From Neisseriaceae bacterium (GTDB lineage: Bacteria; Pseudomonadota; Gammaproteobacteria; Burkholderiales; UBA11063): a DNA stretch of 9,194 nt. Where the stretch lies: NCBI GenBank assembly GCA_947470205.1, contig CANISK010000044.1:1-9194 (forward strand), read 5' to 3'. Position 1 is the stretch's first letter. The number at the start of each line of letters is the position of its first letter. The notes under the pieces are model-generated. The model was not told the DNA's origin. It saw only the letters and a list, made by a program, of their open reading frames with translations, and did not search any database. Both the position numbers and the translations under genes were made by a program. Below are positions 1 through 6,641 of this stretch, in pieces.

Positions 1-76
1 AAATAACTGATAATGAAGTATTTTTCTTAGTTATTAACAGTTTTACTGAATAACATTGTGGGTAATTAGACGAATG
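1..76. repeat. Direct repeat, copy 1 (76 bp)
   Basis: This stretch recurs in the same orientation at 1942-2017 with 72 of 76 positions identical. The four differences (positions 20, 29, 61 and 73) are all A/G transitions. Copy 1 begins at the first base of the window, so the repeat may extend further left. On the minus strand one frame is open through both copies, and two of the four differences are silent in that frame (AAT/AAC and ACT/ACC). This hints at a decayed coding origin, but I recognise no protein. Confidence 0.9.
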
Positions 77-241
77 GTGGTTGGGTTATTCCGCATATCC
101 GAGCCAATTTGGAAATGAGAACAAATTATATTGATTTATAATGACATTTTTGTTGTCTCAACAAATGATGGTTTAATAAGACAGTTCAAATATAACTAAA
201 AAACCTATTAGAAACTGTATTAAATACCCATCTTACTAATC
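77..241. other. Intergenic DNA without a recognisable gene
   Basis: No credible coding region is seen on either strand. The only structure is a small hairpin, TTTGTTG-tct-CAACAAA (149-155 and 159-165), without a T-tract on the plus strand. The sequence from about 80 to 115 looks like the kind of end seen on insertion sequences, but I could not match it to a partner end, so its origin is left open. Confidence 0.5.
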
Positions 242-491
242 GGCCATCGGTGACGGTAGGACGATTTTAGGACATACAACCGCTAAAGCATATATGTAGC
301 AATGGTTTCTTTGATTTTTTGCAAATTTGTTAAAAGTTCCCATAATCATCGGAGCGGGAACTCTTTAGTCAAAAATTGATTGATTTTATGAATTTATAGG
401 TAGATTACAACAGAAAAATAGATGGTGTGACAACTTTAAAATTAAAAAAGGAATGGTTTGTCCTAAAATCGTCCGACCGTCACCGGTGGCC
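242..491. mobile_element. MITE-like element with 36-bp terminal inverted repeats
   Basis: The 36-bp arms at 242-277 and 456-491 are reverse complements at 33 of 36 positions, with outer ends GGCCA(T/C)CGGTGACGGT. Weaker complementarity continues outward for about 10 bp. The hexamer TACTAA lies outside both arms in direct orientation (234-239 and 495-500), which could be a target duplication; because TTACTAA is nearly palindromic, this is ambiguous. The 178-bp interior has no credible gene, only a hairpin (about 332-341 with 357-367, AGTTCCC/GGGAACT). Size, arms and lack of coding capacity fit a non-autonomous miniature element. The family is not identified: the ends do not start with the GGGG typical of Tn3 relatives. 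Confidence 0.6.
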
Positions 492-581
492 ATGTACTAA
501 GAAAAAGAAACTATTTTTTGATCTTTATATCCGTAATAATAATGACCTGGTCTTTGATAAAACAGTTTTTTCACACTATTT

Positions 582-1328
582 CTATCGTTTAGCTTCGAAA
601 GTGAAGGTTGCTTCAAGATCGCCATTTACATTCTTAGCTGCGTTAAGCTTGAAATACTCGTTTTTATAAATCAGAACCAAATAATTAGGGTTTTGCTCGA
701 AGCTGATTCTTCTAGTATCATCAAGGGTACAGAGCCTTTTTGATGTAAGAGTATCTTTGATTGAATCCAAATATGTTTTTACGGCATTTTCATTAAATTG
801 AAGATTATGCACACCTGATATATCTAATACTTCTACATCGTCAAGGTTAAGACTTACACAGTATATTTTGTTGTCATATATAATCGCATTTTTACCTTCT
901 TTTAGAAAGTCATCTTTTTTTGGTGTATCTGACATCGTTCCAACTCTGTACCCTTCAGCATTATTAAAGCGTTGTTTATAATTCACTAGAAAATTATCAT
1001 GTTGTGCAGCCCCCTCAATAACAAATGCGGCCATCTTAAGCTGTGCCACCTTAAGCTGTGCCACCTTGCAATCAATAGTAAATGTATTTTTAGTATACTC
1101 TTCGTCTTTAATATCATGATTTGTGGCATCAGGTAACGTCATTGATATTTTTATTGCATGTTGATTATTTTCATTTATAACATATGCCCCTGCCGTTTGA
1201 GGTGAATCCATTAGTTTGCACGCTACATCTGAGGGGTAGTTTATAGTTATATTGAGCCTAGCTGCAAAACATAAATTGCTACAAATAATCATCAAAATAT
1301 ACAGCATCCATTTATTGATATTAAGCAT
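582..1328 (-). CDS. Exported protein of unknown function (248 aa, signal peptide)
   Basis: I do not recognise the family. Residues 1-22 form a classical Sec signal peptide: an Asn/Lys N-region (K6), the hydrophobic core MLYILMIICSNL, and a likely signal peptidase I site after CFA or FAA. The mature part has four cysteines (C37, C87, C157, C200), enough for two disulfides, and no other membrane segment, so a periplasmic or secreted location is inferred. The start is supported by GGAGT at 1340-1336 on the minus strand, 7 nt before the ATG. A 15-bp in-frame tandem duplication gives KVAQL-KVAQL at residues 88-97. It stands alone between relics of mobile elements and inside the 1.94-kb segment bounded by the 76-bp repeats, so it may have arrived as cargo. 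It looks intact. Confidence 0.8.
   Translation of the reverse strand: MLNINKWMLYILMIICSNLCFAARLNITINYPSDVACKLMDSPQTAGAYVINENNQHAIKISMTLPDATNHDIKDEEYTKNTFTIDCKVAQLKVAQLKMAAFVIEGAAQHDNFLVNYKQRFNNAEGYRVGTMSDTPKKDDFLKEGKNAIIYDNKIYCVSLNLDDVEVLDISGVHNLQFNENAVKTYLDSIKDTLTSKRLCTLDDTRRISFEQNPNYLVLIYKNEYFKLNAAKNVNGDLEATFTFEAKR
1036..1065. repeat. Exact 15-bp tandem duplication inside the exported-protein gene
   Basis: TTAAGCTGTGCCACC occurs twice with no spacer (1036-1050 and 1051-1065). The length is a multiple of three, so the reading frame is kept and five residues are duplicated in the product. The perfect identity suggests replication slippage, probably recent. Confidence 0.95.
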
Positions 1329-1407
1329 AGTGTTTACTCCTGATAAATCATAACAAACAATAATTTTTTTTATTAATACATAATCAAAATAGACTATGAG
1401 ATAATTT

Positions 1408-1450
1408 GTGAACCACCCGCCACTTAATGCTTAAGCATTTGAAGTGTGGG
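1408..1450 (-). other. IS605-type right-end hairpin (3' part of an omega-RNA-like region)
   Basis: A perfect 14-bp palindrome AATGCTTAAGCATT (1426-1439) sits inside further pairing: CACTT 1421-1425 with AAGTG 1442-1446, and CCC 1416-1418 with GGG 1448-1450. In IS200/IS605 elements this position is the right-end hairpin recognised by TnpA, and in tnpB-type elements the overlapping transcript makes the omega-RNA, whose guide is the flanking DNA. If that held here, the guide would be the minus-strand bases just past 1408. The family roles are established; activity here is not shown, since tnpB is broken. Confidence 0.55.
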
Positions 1451-1504
1451 CTTCTTGGGAGCTTTCAGCTATCGCTAAAATCCGAATACCAAAGTTCTGA
1501 TAAT

Positions 1505-1723
1505 CTACCCTGCTATCCCCGCCATTCCAGCGGTTCTTATATTTATACTGGCATTGATATCTCTATCGAGAATCAAATTACATTCTATATTATTGCAAAT
1601 ATAGACTCTATCTGATAATGATAGCTCTTGCTTTATAGTGCCACAGCTAGAACAAGTTTTACTACTTGGAAACCATTTGTCTACTTTACTGAATACTCCG
1701 CAGATCTCATAATATGATAAAAT
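1505..1723 (-). pseudogene. tnpB: TnpB C-terminal fragment (72 codons)
   Basis: TnpB is the RNA-guided RuvC-like nuclease of IS200/IS605 elements. Translation of the minus strand from 1723 gives a 72-residue tail with family hallmarks: KVDKWFPSSKTCSSCG, a zinc-ribbon first pair C24-x2-C27, a second pair C43-x4-C48, and DRDINASINI at 53-62, which carries the last RuvC catalytic aspartate. The spacing of the second cysteine pair (four residues) is wider than the usual two. The RuvC I and II regions and the N-terminus are absent. The frame stops at TAG 1507-1505, while a plausible original tail (AESSQEAHTSNA, stop 1433-1431) lies in another frame, suggesting a frameshift as well as the 5' truncation. 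There is no start codon, so this is a relic. Confidence 0.85.
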
Positions 1724-1766
1724 AAGCGTAATTTTATCATATTATGAGATCTGCGGAGTATTCAGT
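1688..1766. repeat. Perfect 36-bp inverted repeat with 7-nt loop
   Basis: The arms at 1688-1723 and 1731-1766 are exact reverse complements with the spacer AAGCGTA. The left arm is readable as part of tnpB on the minus strand (YYEICGVFSK). The right arm is the same sequence inverted and joined to the Rpn-like fragment. The hairpin has no T-tract and is far longer than a terminator, so a rearrangement scar is the better reading. Confidence 0.95.
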
Positions 1767-1870
1767 GCTTTAGGGTTTAGATATAGTTTTAGAAAGCTTT
1801 TTGCACTTTCTATATCAGTTAGAAATGCTTTACTTCATTCGTCATGTTTTTTGATTAGCTTTTGTGTCAT
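1742..1870 (-). pseudogene. N-terminal fragment of a probable Rpn-family nuclease/transposase
   Basis: From ATG 1870-1868 the minus strand reads MTQKLIKKHDE, then an in-frame TGA (1837-1835), then SKAFLTDIESAKSFLKLYLNPKA before running into the inverted repeat and stopping at TAA 1744-1742. The pattern HD-x(n)-F-LTDIE-A--FL--YL resembles the N-terminus of Rpn-family recombination-promoting nucleases (PD-(D/E)XK transposase_31 type), whose full length is about 300 residues. Only about 35 matching residues remain, no catalytic motif is present and there is no clear ribosome binding site. It is a relic; the family call rests on a short stretch and is moderate. Confidence 0.55.
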
Positions 1871-1941
1871 ATGGATATTTTAGCATATTATGGGTTTGGT
1901 GGGCAATGGTTTATTATTTAGGTATACAAATCAACATCAAT

Positions 1942-2017
1942 AAATAACTGATAATGAAGTGTTTTTCTTGGTTATTAACAGTTTTACTGAATAACATTGT
2001 GAGTAATTAGACGGATG
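1942..2017. repeat. Direct repeat, copy 2 (76 bp)
   Basis: This is the second copy of the sequence at 1-76, offset 1941 bp, with four transitions. Similarity stops after 2017. On the minus strand the open frame through this copy ends in TGA just past its left edge (bases preceding 1942). The two copies bracket the exported-protein gene and the IS relics, so recombination between them would delete that block. Confidence 0.9.
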
Positions 2018-2085
2018 AATGTTTTTGGATTGTGGAGATTTTTCGCACGTATCTACCTGACTGTGTTTTTTAGATCTGGGTTATT

Positions 2086-2149
2086 AGGGGGCTATACCCC
2101 CTCCTCGTTCGCTTTGCTCACTACGCAACCTAGCGGTTGCTGCCCCCCT
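2086..2149. repeat. GC-rich structured intergenic element
   Basis: Two hairpins lie close together: AGGGGG-ctata-CCCCCT (2086-2091 and 2097-2102) and GCAACC-tagc-GGTTGC (2125-2130 and 2135-2140). GGGGGC (2087-2092) can instead pair with GCCCCC (2142-2147), enclosing the second hairpin, so two folds compete. The base composition is strikingly richer in G+C than the surroundings, as with REP-type elements. It lies downstream of the transposon operon and could slow transcription, but no T-tract follows either hairpin on either strand, so I do not call a terminator. Confidence 0.6.
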
Positions 2150-2211
2150 GCTTTGTAGATACTAGCTTGTTATTAGAGTAATGATTATTATGAGGTAGGG
2201 TGGGGGTGTTA

Positions 2212-2784
2212 TTACTTTATACTTTCATCTTTATTTAAATATCGATATACAGAATATCTACTAATGCCAAACTTCTTTGCTATATCTACTTTTTTATATC
2301 TATCGGCTACCATCTTGTTTAATTCAATTGTTTGCTCTTGATTTAATGATTTATGCCTACCTTTATACTTACCTTCTTTTTTGGCAATTGCAATACCCTC
2401 TAATTGACGCTCTTTAATAAGAGAACGTTCAAATTCTGCAAACGCCCCCATTACTGAAAGCATTAATTGTGAAATAGGGTTTTTATCATTATTTGAAAAA
2501 CTTAAATTTTCTTTTATAAACTGTAAGGTGACACCTTTATTGGTAATGTGATTAACTAGTTTCCTTAAGTCATCTAAATTGCGAGCTAACCTATCCATTG
2601 AGTGAACAAACACTGTATCTCCATCACGGATGAAGTCAAGCATTAAGGTTAATTGTGGTCTCTTGGTATCTTTCCCAGAGCATTTATCCGTAAAGGTGTT
2701 ATCTAGTTGAATGCCATCTAATTGACGTACTGTATTTTGTTCTACAGTGCTAACTCTTATATAGCCTATTTTATGTCCTTGCAT
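2212..2784 (-). CDS. tnpR: Serine resolvase 2, Tn21/Tn501 type (190 aa)
   Basis: This is a site-specific serine recombinase that would resolve cointegrates at a res site. It has the N-terminal catalytic domain with IGYIRVST (nucleophile S12, R10), the MDRLAR motif (D64, R65, R68) and AEFERSLIKER, then a C-terminal helix-turn-helix (about 150-186, DIAKKFGISRYSVYRYL). The sequence closely follows the Tn21/Tn501 TnpR pattern from MQGHKIGY onward (VHSMDRLARNLDDLRKLV, LMLSVMGAFAEFER). I therefore chose ATG 2784, which sits one base after the stop of nuclease B (TAA-T-ATG). An in-frame ATG at 2799 would add MVKTN. It differs clearly from resolvase 1 in the same operon and is the last gene. It looks complete and active. 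Confidence 0.92.
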   Translation of the reverse strand: MQGHKIGYIRVSTVEQNTVRQLDGIQLDNTFTDKCSGKDTKRPQLTLMLDFIRDGDTVFVHSMDRLARNLDDLRKLVNHITNKGVTLQFIKENLSFSNNDKNPISQLMLSVMGAFAEFERSLIKERQLEGIAIAKKEGKYKGRHKSLNQEQTIELNKMVADRYKKVDIAKKFGISRYSVYRYLNKDESIK

Positions 2785-2785
2785 A

Positions 2786-3619
2786 TTAGTCTTCACCATT
2801 TTCTATATTACTTAATTCATTTTCTAATTCTTCTATACTGGGTAATTGAGTTTTGAATTCTTTGGGTAAATGTTCTAATAATTTATATTCTGATACTCCA
2901 ATTGGGCTTGATAAATTGCGTAATGCATACTCAGCTTTATATTTATTATTACCTTGTTTGCACAGTAAAATTCCAATTGTCGAATTATGAAATGGTTCTT
3001 TTAAAATATCATCAACCAAACTAAGATAAAAATTTAACTTCCCAGCATATTCTGGTTTGAAATCAGTCGCCTTTAATTCTATAACCACATAAGCATTAAG
3101 TTTTACATGAAAAAATAGTAAATCTATCCAGTAATCATCACCATGACTAGTTATTTTATATTGATGACCCATGTATCCAAATCCAACACCAAGCTCTGTT
3201 AAAAATCTTGTTATGTGTTCAACCAGCGCATTTTCTATTTCTCGCTCTTTAGCCTTACCATCAATTGTTAGAAAATCAAAATTATATGGATTTTTAAGCA
3301 TTTGTAAAGCTAAATCAGATTGAGGTTTTGGTAAAGTCATCTCAAAATTTGATATTTTGGAATCTGCAACTCCTTGTCTACTATATAAATCCTGTTCAAT
3401 CTGCATTATTAATACATTTCTAGATATTCCATTTTTTAGTGTATTATTTATATACCAATTTGTTGCTTCTTTATTTTTTACTTTTTGCATTAATATTGCA
3501 ATATGACCCCACGGTAATTGGGCAACAGGTTGTTGCCCAATTACATCAGAATACAACGTTGGGTATTTTCGCCCATCCCCCGAAATCAACGGTTTACTAA
3601 TCAAACTCTTTATTTGCAT
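2786..3619 (-). CDS. DUF1016/YhcG-type PD-(D/E)XK nuclease B, N-terminally truncated (277 aa)
   Basis: This belongs to the DUF1016 (YhcG) family of predicted nucleases. Residues about 29-83 match the later part of the DUF1016 N-terminal domain (QQPVAQLPWGH, WYINN, GISRNVLIMQIE, LYSRQG). After PYNFDFL (111-117) comes the C-terminal nuclease domain with D166 (WIDLLFF) and E181-L-K183, then FKPEYAGKLNFYL and GILLC. The active-site residues are intact. Relatives are usually about 340-380 residues; the first 80-100, containing the start of the N-terminal domain, are missing. The start ATG lies inside tnpA (23-bp overlap) with no Shine-Dalgarno site, so translation would depend on coupling to tnpA. 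It appears to be the 3' part of a nuclease gene joined to the end of tnpA by rearrangement. It may be a functional nuclease domain or an expressed remnant; its target is unknown. Confidence 0.85.
   Translation of the reverse strand: MQIKSLISKPLISGDGRKYPTLYSDVIGQQPVAQLPWGHIAILMQKVKNKEATNWYINNTLKNGISRNVLIMQIEQDLYSRQGVADSKISNFEMTLPKPQSDLALQMLKNPYNFDFLTIDGKAKEREIENALVEHITRFLTELGVGFGYMGHQYKITSHGDDYWIDLLFFHVKLNAYVVIELKATDFKPEYAGKLNFYLSLVDDILKEPFHNSTIGILLCKQGNNKYKAEYALRNLSSPIGVSEYKLLEHLPKEFKTQLPSIEELENELSNIENGED
3514..3544. repeat. Perfect 14-bp inverted repeat inside nuclease B
   Basis: GTAATTGGGCAACA (3514-3527), loop GGT, then its exact reverse complement (3531-3544). The DNA encodes VIGQQPVAQL, just before the conserved PWGH motif. 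QQPVAQLPWG is itself conserved in the family, so part of the symmetry follows from the protein, but codon choice has made it perfect. The mRNA would form a strong hairpin near the 5' end of the truncated gene. Confidence 0.9.
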
Positions 3620-6600
3620 TGGAATTACTGAATTTTATCCTACTTGCTATTTCTGAAAGTGATTCTAATTCAAGCGGTTTTTTAAAAATATAGTTTCCAT
3701 AAATATTTACATGTTGATTTGCTACCAAAGAAATTCGTTTAACATCTTCAATATCATCCAAATCGTTGTTGCGATGCTTAATATCTACAACATCTGTTAC
3801 TAGCCTTGCGTTATAATAAACAATATTATTAGCTAATAATCGACCGCATTCATTATATATTTGTTGCATTATCTCAGATCTTACTCGAAGTTTGCCACCA
3901 TTTGCATATGAAACTGCTCTGCGTAGCTTATTATATGACTCTCCTCGGTTTAAAGCCTTCTGAATACTTTGGCGATATTCCATGTCATCAATATAACGTA
4001 ATAAATGAATGCTACGAATGATATTATCAAGTTCCCATAATGCACTTTTAGTTCTATTTTTTCGCTCATAAGAGCCTAATTTACTAACAATGGTGCTTTG
4101 TGTGGAGGATTTCGTAGCTAGCGACACCATGATTTTCTTGATTTGCTCCCATTCACTGATAATCAATGATTTGTCAGCGGTATTTGTTGTTTTTATTATC
4201 ATCTCCGCATATTCTTTTTTATTTCTAAAACTATAAATTTTTTCAATTTTACTACCCATATCTCTATATCTTGGAGCAAAGGTGTAATCAAATAAATAAA
4301 GTATTGCAAAATTAATATTATTGCTACCGTGCGTATCTGTAGATAAAATATCTGGTTGTATATCAGAGGTATTATTGAATACTAAGTCAAATACATGATG
4401 ACCTTCATATTCATGTGCACCAATAAGTTTACCATTAACTGGTACATGATTGATCACTAAAGTCATTGCAGACACTCCTTTATTTAATCCAAAATATTTT
4501 GAGGAATATCTTGAATTAACTGTTTCAATTTGAGTTTCTATCTTTGACCCATCAGTACTTCCATGTATGATGTCATCCATAATATTATAATATTTACATA
4601 TTGGTAATTTTGCAATTGCATTACTTATTTGATCATTCGCATTTCTAAGTGTTTCGAGTCGAATTAGGCTGTTAGTAGTTGAGGATAAGTGGTTATAATC
4701 AATGTCTGATATTTCTCCCATTTTGCCTAAACCAATATAAGTGCCAAGTGCTATTAAACTTGCAATTAAGCTCTCATCATCCGCTTTACTTTTATTGTAT
4801 CTCAATGTAATTGGGGTAAAACAATCCAAGAAATTACAATGGTTATTATTATCCATAAGTAAGTCAGCAATACTAATTTGTGGTATTTGACTAAATATTT
4901 TATGATTTTCTGCCTCTTCAAGCTTAGCATAAGGCAAACTCCATTTAGTATTCTCACCTGTACCTATAAGTTTTATATAAGGGTTTTCATTATTTTTAAT
5001 TCTAGTATTTACGCGTGTTAGCCAATAATCTGTCTCCGCATCAAGTTTATCTAGTATTTCTTCAACAGGGCATGTTAATTTTTCTAAACCTAAATTCTGT
5101 AAAATAGTTGGATTATCTTGCCAGAATGATTCGTCTATGAGGTCTTCTTCAAAACTACGATAACGATTACTCTCTGGAACAAATAGACTACCATCGCATA
5201 ATGCATTTTTCATTTGTTGGTACGCCATAAATTCATATTTATGTAAATTAACCTGCTTGCCATGTTCAGTGTTATCATATACATAACGTTTGATTGATGC
5301 TGGAATAAGATTAAGCATAAAATCTTTTTTATCGGTTTTTTGTATATTACCGTGTTCTTTAATTTGCGTGGATAAAAAACTAATCACTGGCATCAAATTA
5401 TGTGTGGAGCTATTTTCTGCAAACTCAAGATTAATTAATAATGGTCTCAAATTACGCTTATAAGTTTTGGATATTTCAACATAGTATTTCCACTCACGTT
5501 GAGTTGTATCAACTTTTTGATTTTTAAGATATTGCATTAATATTACCAATTGATCTTGCGGTATAAATTCATAAACTTTGAGCTTTATTTCGCTAAATAA
5601 ACAGGCGTCTAATTTATCAATTGTAAACACTTCTAGTATTTTTGCAGCCTTACGTAATTGATTTGCATGGTTTGCTTGTTGCTCTTGGGATGCCTCTTTG
5701 GCTTTACATTTTGCGGTGGAGGTATAAATGGTAACATGATGAATAAAACACTCAACTAAATGATCAATGGTTCTTCTATATCTGTAAAAAATAAAACATA
5801 ACAAATAGATTGTAACCTTATTGCTATCCATTCTCTTAAGCTTATACACATTATAATAATCAACCAATGAGCCATAATATTTAATACTGGCAATAGATAT
5901 TTTCAGTTTAGGTAGAATTTGTTTTGCAAACACATACAGTGGTGTTATTTGTTGTAGTTTTTCAATTTCACCCTTGATTTGTTTGGCTCCAAAATTTTTC
6001 AGCTCTTTCCTAAGATGTGTTAATTCGTGTAGGCTATTGTTCACCTGTAGTAATTCATCCAACATCACTCGTATTTCAGGTGACATGCTATTTTTTAGCA
6101 ACGCCGATAACCGTTTTTCCTCTTTTGATATTGTTGCACCAATTAAATCTTGGCAAAATGTATATTTAGGAATAACAATTCGTTGTTTTTGTAAAAAATG
6201 CACCATTTCTTTAAATATAAATGCGGGGCTTCCATCAATACTAACAATTTCGGTAACTAATGCTTGTAGTTTCTGTTTCATTTCAGTATTGCATAAGCGA
6301 TAATCAAATAAATTTAAAATTTGATTTTGTAGATTAAAGCGTAAATCGTTACCAATACGTACGGTCTGAATCTCTTCTAATTTTGGAAAACATTTTGTTT
6401 TTATATAATTAATATCATTGGTAACATTAACTTTATTCAATTGAAACAATTGCTGATTAGCTTTAAAATAACCTAACTGTAAAATAAAATAAATCTTACC
6501 TGAATAAGTACGTAATTCATTGATAATACTTTCTTCATGAGCATCAAGTGCAAAATAATATTTTTGATCTTCTTCAGAAAATGAAGGAATGTCGTAGTAC

Positions 6601-6641
6601 CGTTTAATTTCGATCGGACTGAGTATTTTTAATCTGTTCAT
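3597..6641 (-). CDS. tnpA: Tn3-family transposase TnpA (1014 aa)
   Basis: This is the replicative transposase that joins transposon ends to target DNA to form cointegrates. The length is typical of the family (about 950-1020). The N-terminus (about 1-165, LSPIEIKRYYDIPSF...) matches the DUF4158 region, and the C-terminal half carries the Tn3 DDE domain. The catalytic residues are visible: D697 in HGSTDGSK, D769 in LSTDTHGS and E901 in NRGESYN, with spacing close to that of Tn3 and Tn4430. The start ATG overlaps the TGA of resolvase 1 (ATGA), so translation is probably coupled. The 3' end (TAG) overlaps nuclease B by 23 bp, whereas in many Tn3 elements the end of tnpA lies against a terminal repeat. 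No stop or frameshift was seen; it is likely functional if suitable ends exist. Confidence 0.96.
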   Translation of the reverse strand: MNRLKILSPIEIKRYYDIPSFSEEDQKYYFALDAHEESIINELRTYSGKIYFILQLGYFKANQQLFQLNKVNVTNDINYIKTKCFPKLEEIQTVRIGNDLRFNLQNQILNLFDYRLCNTEMKQKLQALVTEIVSIDGSPAFIFKEMVHFLQKQRIVIPKYTFCQDLIGATISKEEKRLSALLKNSMSPEIRVMLDELLQVNNSLHELTHLRKELKNFGAKQIKGEIEKLQQITPLYVFAKQILPKLKISIASIKYYGSLVDYYNVYKLKRMDSNKVTIYLLCFIFYRYRRTIDHLVECFIHHVTIYTSTAKCKAKEASQEQQANHANQLRKAAKILEVFTIDKLDACLFSEIKLKVYEFIPQDQLVILMQYLKNQKVDTTQREWKYYVEISKTYKRNLRPLLINLEFAENSSTHNLMPVISFLSTQIKEHGNIQKTDKKDFMLNLIPASIKRYVYDNTEHGKQVNLHKYEFMAYQQMKNALCDGSLFVPESNRYRSFEEDLIDESFWQDNPTILQNLGLEKLTCPVEEILDKLDAETDYWLTRVNTRIKNNENPYIKLIGTGENTKWSLPYAKLEEAENHKIFSQIPQISIADLLMDNNNHCNFLDCFTPITLRYNKSKADDESLIASLIALGTYIGLGKMGEISDIDYNHLSSTTNSLIRLETLRNANDQISNAIAKLPICKYYNIMDDIIHGSTDGSKIETQIETVNSRYSSKYFGLNKGVSAMTLVINHVPVNGKLIGAHEYEGHHVFDLVFNNTSDIQPDILSTDTHGSNNINFAILYLFDYTFAPRYRDMGSKIEKIYSFRNKKEYAEMIIKTTNTADKSLIISEWEQIKKIMVSLATKSSTQSTIVSKLGSYERKNRTKSALWELDNIIRSIHLLRYIDDMEYRQSIQKALNRGESYNKLRRAVSYANGGKLRVRSEIMQQIYNECGRLLANNIVYYNARLVTDVVDIKHRNNDLDDIEDVKRISLVANQHVNIYGNYIFKKPLELESLSEIASRIKFSNSNANKEFD

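Larger units (their letters stand above)
1408..1723 (-). mobile_element. 3' remnant of an IS200/IS605-type element (tnpB end plus right end)
   Basis: Read on the minus strand, this holds the C-terminal part of a TnpB protein followed by a typical right end: a hairpin, then GTGGCGGGTGGTTCAC ending at about 1408. The left part of the element (left end, any tnpA, and most of tnpB) is missing. The break is exactly at the arm of a 36-bp inverted repeat, so the truncation and the repeat were probably made in one rearrangement. The outer boundary at about 1408 is inferred from similarity to family right ends ending in TTCAC or TTCAA. Confidence 0.75.

Noticed and set aside
1..76. DnaA-box-like TGTGGGTAA near the 76-bp repeat as a replication origin
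   Set aside because: There is a single imperfect match per copy, no cluster of boxes and no replication gene nearby.
427..669. Plus-strand open frame of 80 codons
   Set aside because: It runs through one arm of the palindromic element and into the 3' end of the convincing exported-protein gene on the other strand; no ribosome binding site or recognisable motif.
1427..1615. Plus-strand open frame of 62 codons
   Set aside because: It is the antisense of the tnpB remnant and its right-end hairpin; the minus strand explains the sequence with clear family motifs.
1688..1766. Large hairpin as a transcription terminator
   Set aside because: The stem is 36 bp, AT-rich at its inner end and without a T-tract; it reads as a duplicated piece of tnpB.
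2202..2239. GGGGG start resembling a Tn3 left terminal repeat
   Set aside because: No inverted partner was found in 8356-9194, and the proposed 38 bases would extend into the resolvase 2 coding sequence.
3544..3581. CCCCC followed inward by ACCC-AACGTTG, resembling a Tn3 terminal repeat just after tnpA
   Set aside because: The orientation is opposite to that expected for the end of the element carrying tnpA, it encodes in-frame nuclease B residues, and no partner is present.
5974..6303. Plus-strand open frame of 109 codons
   Set aside because: It lies wholly inside tnpA on the opposite strand and matches nothing.
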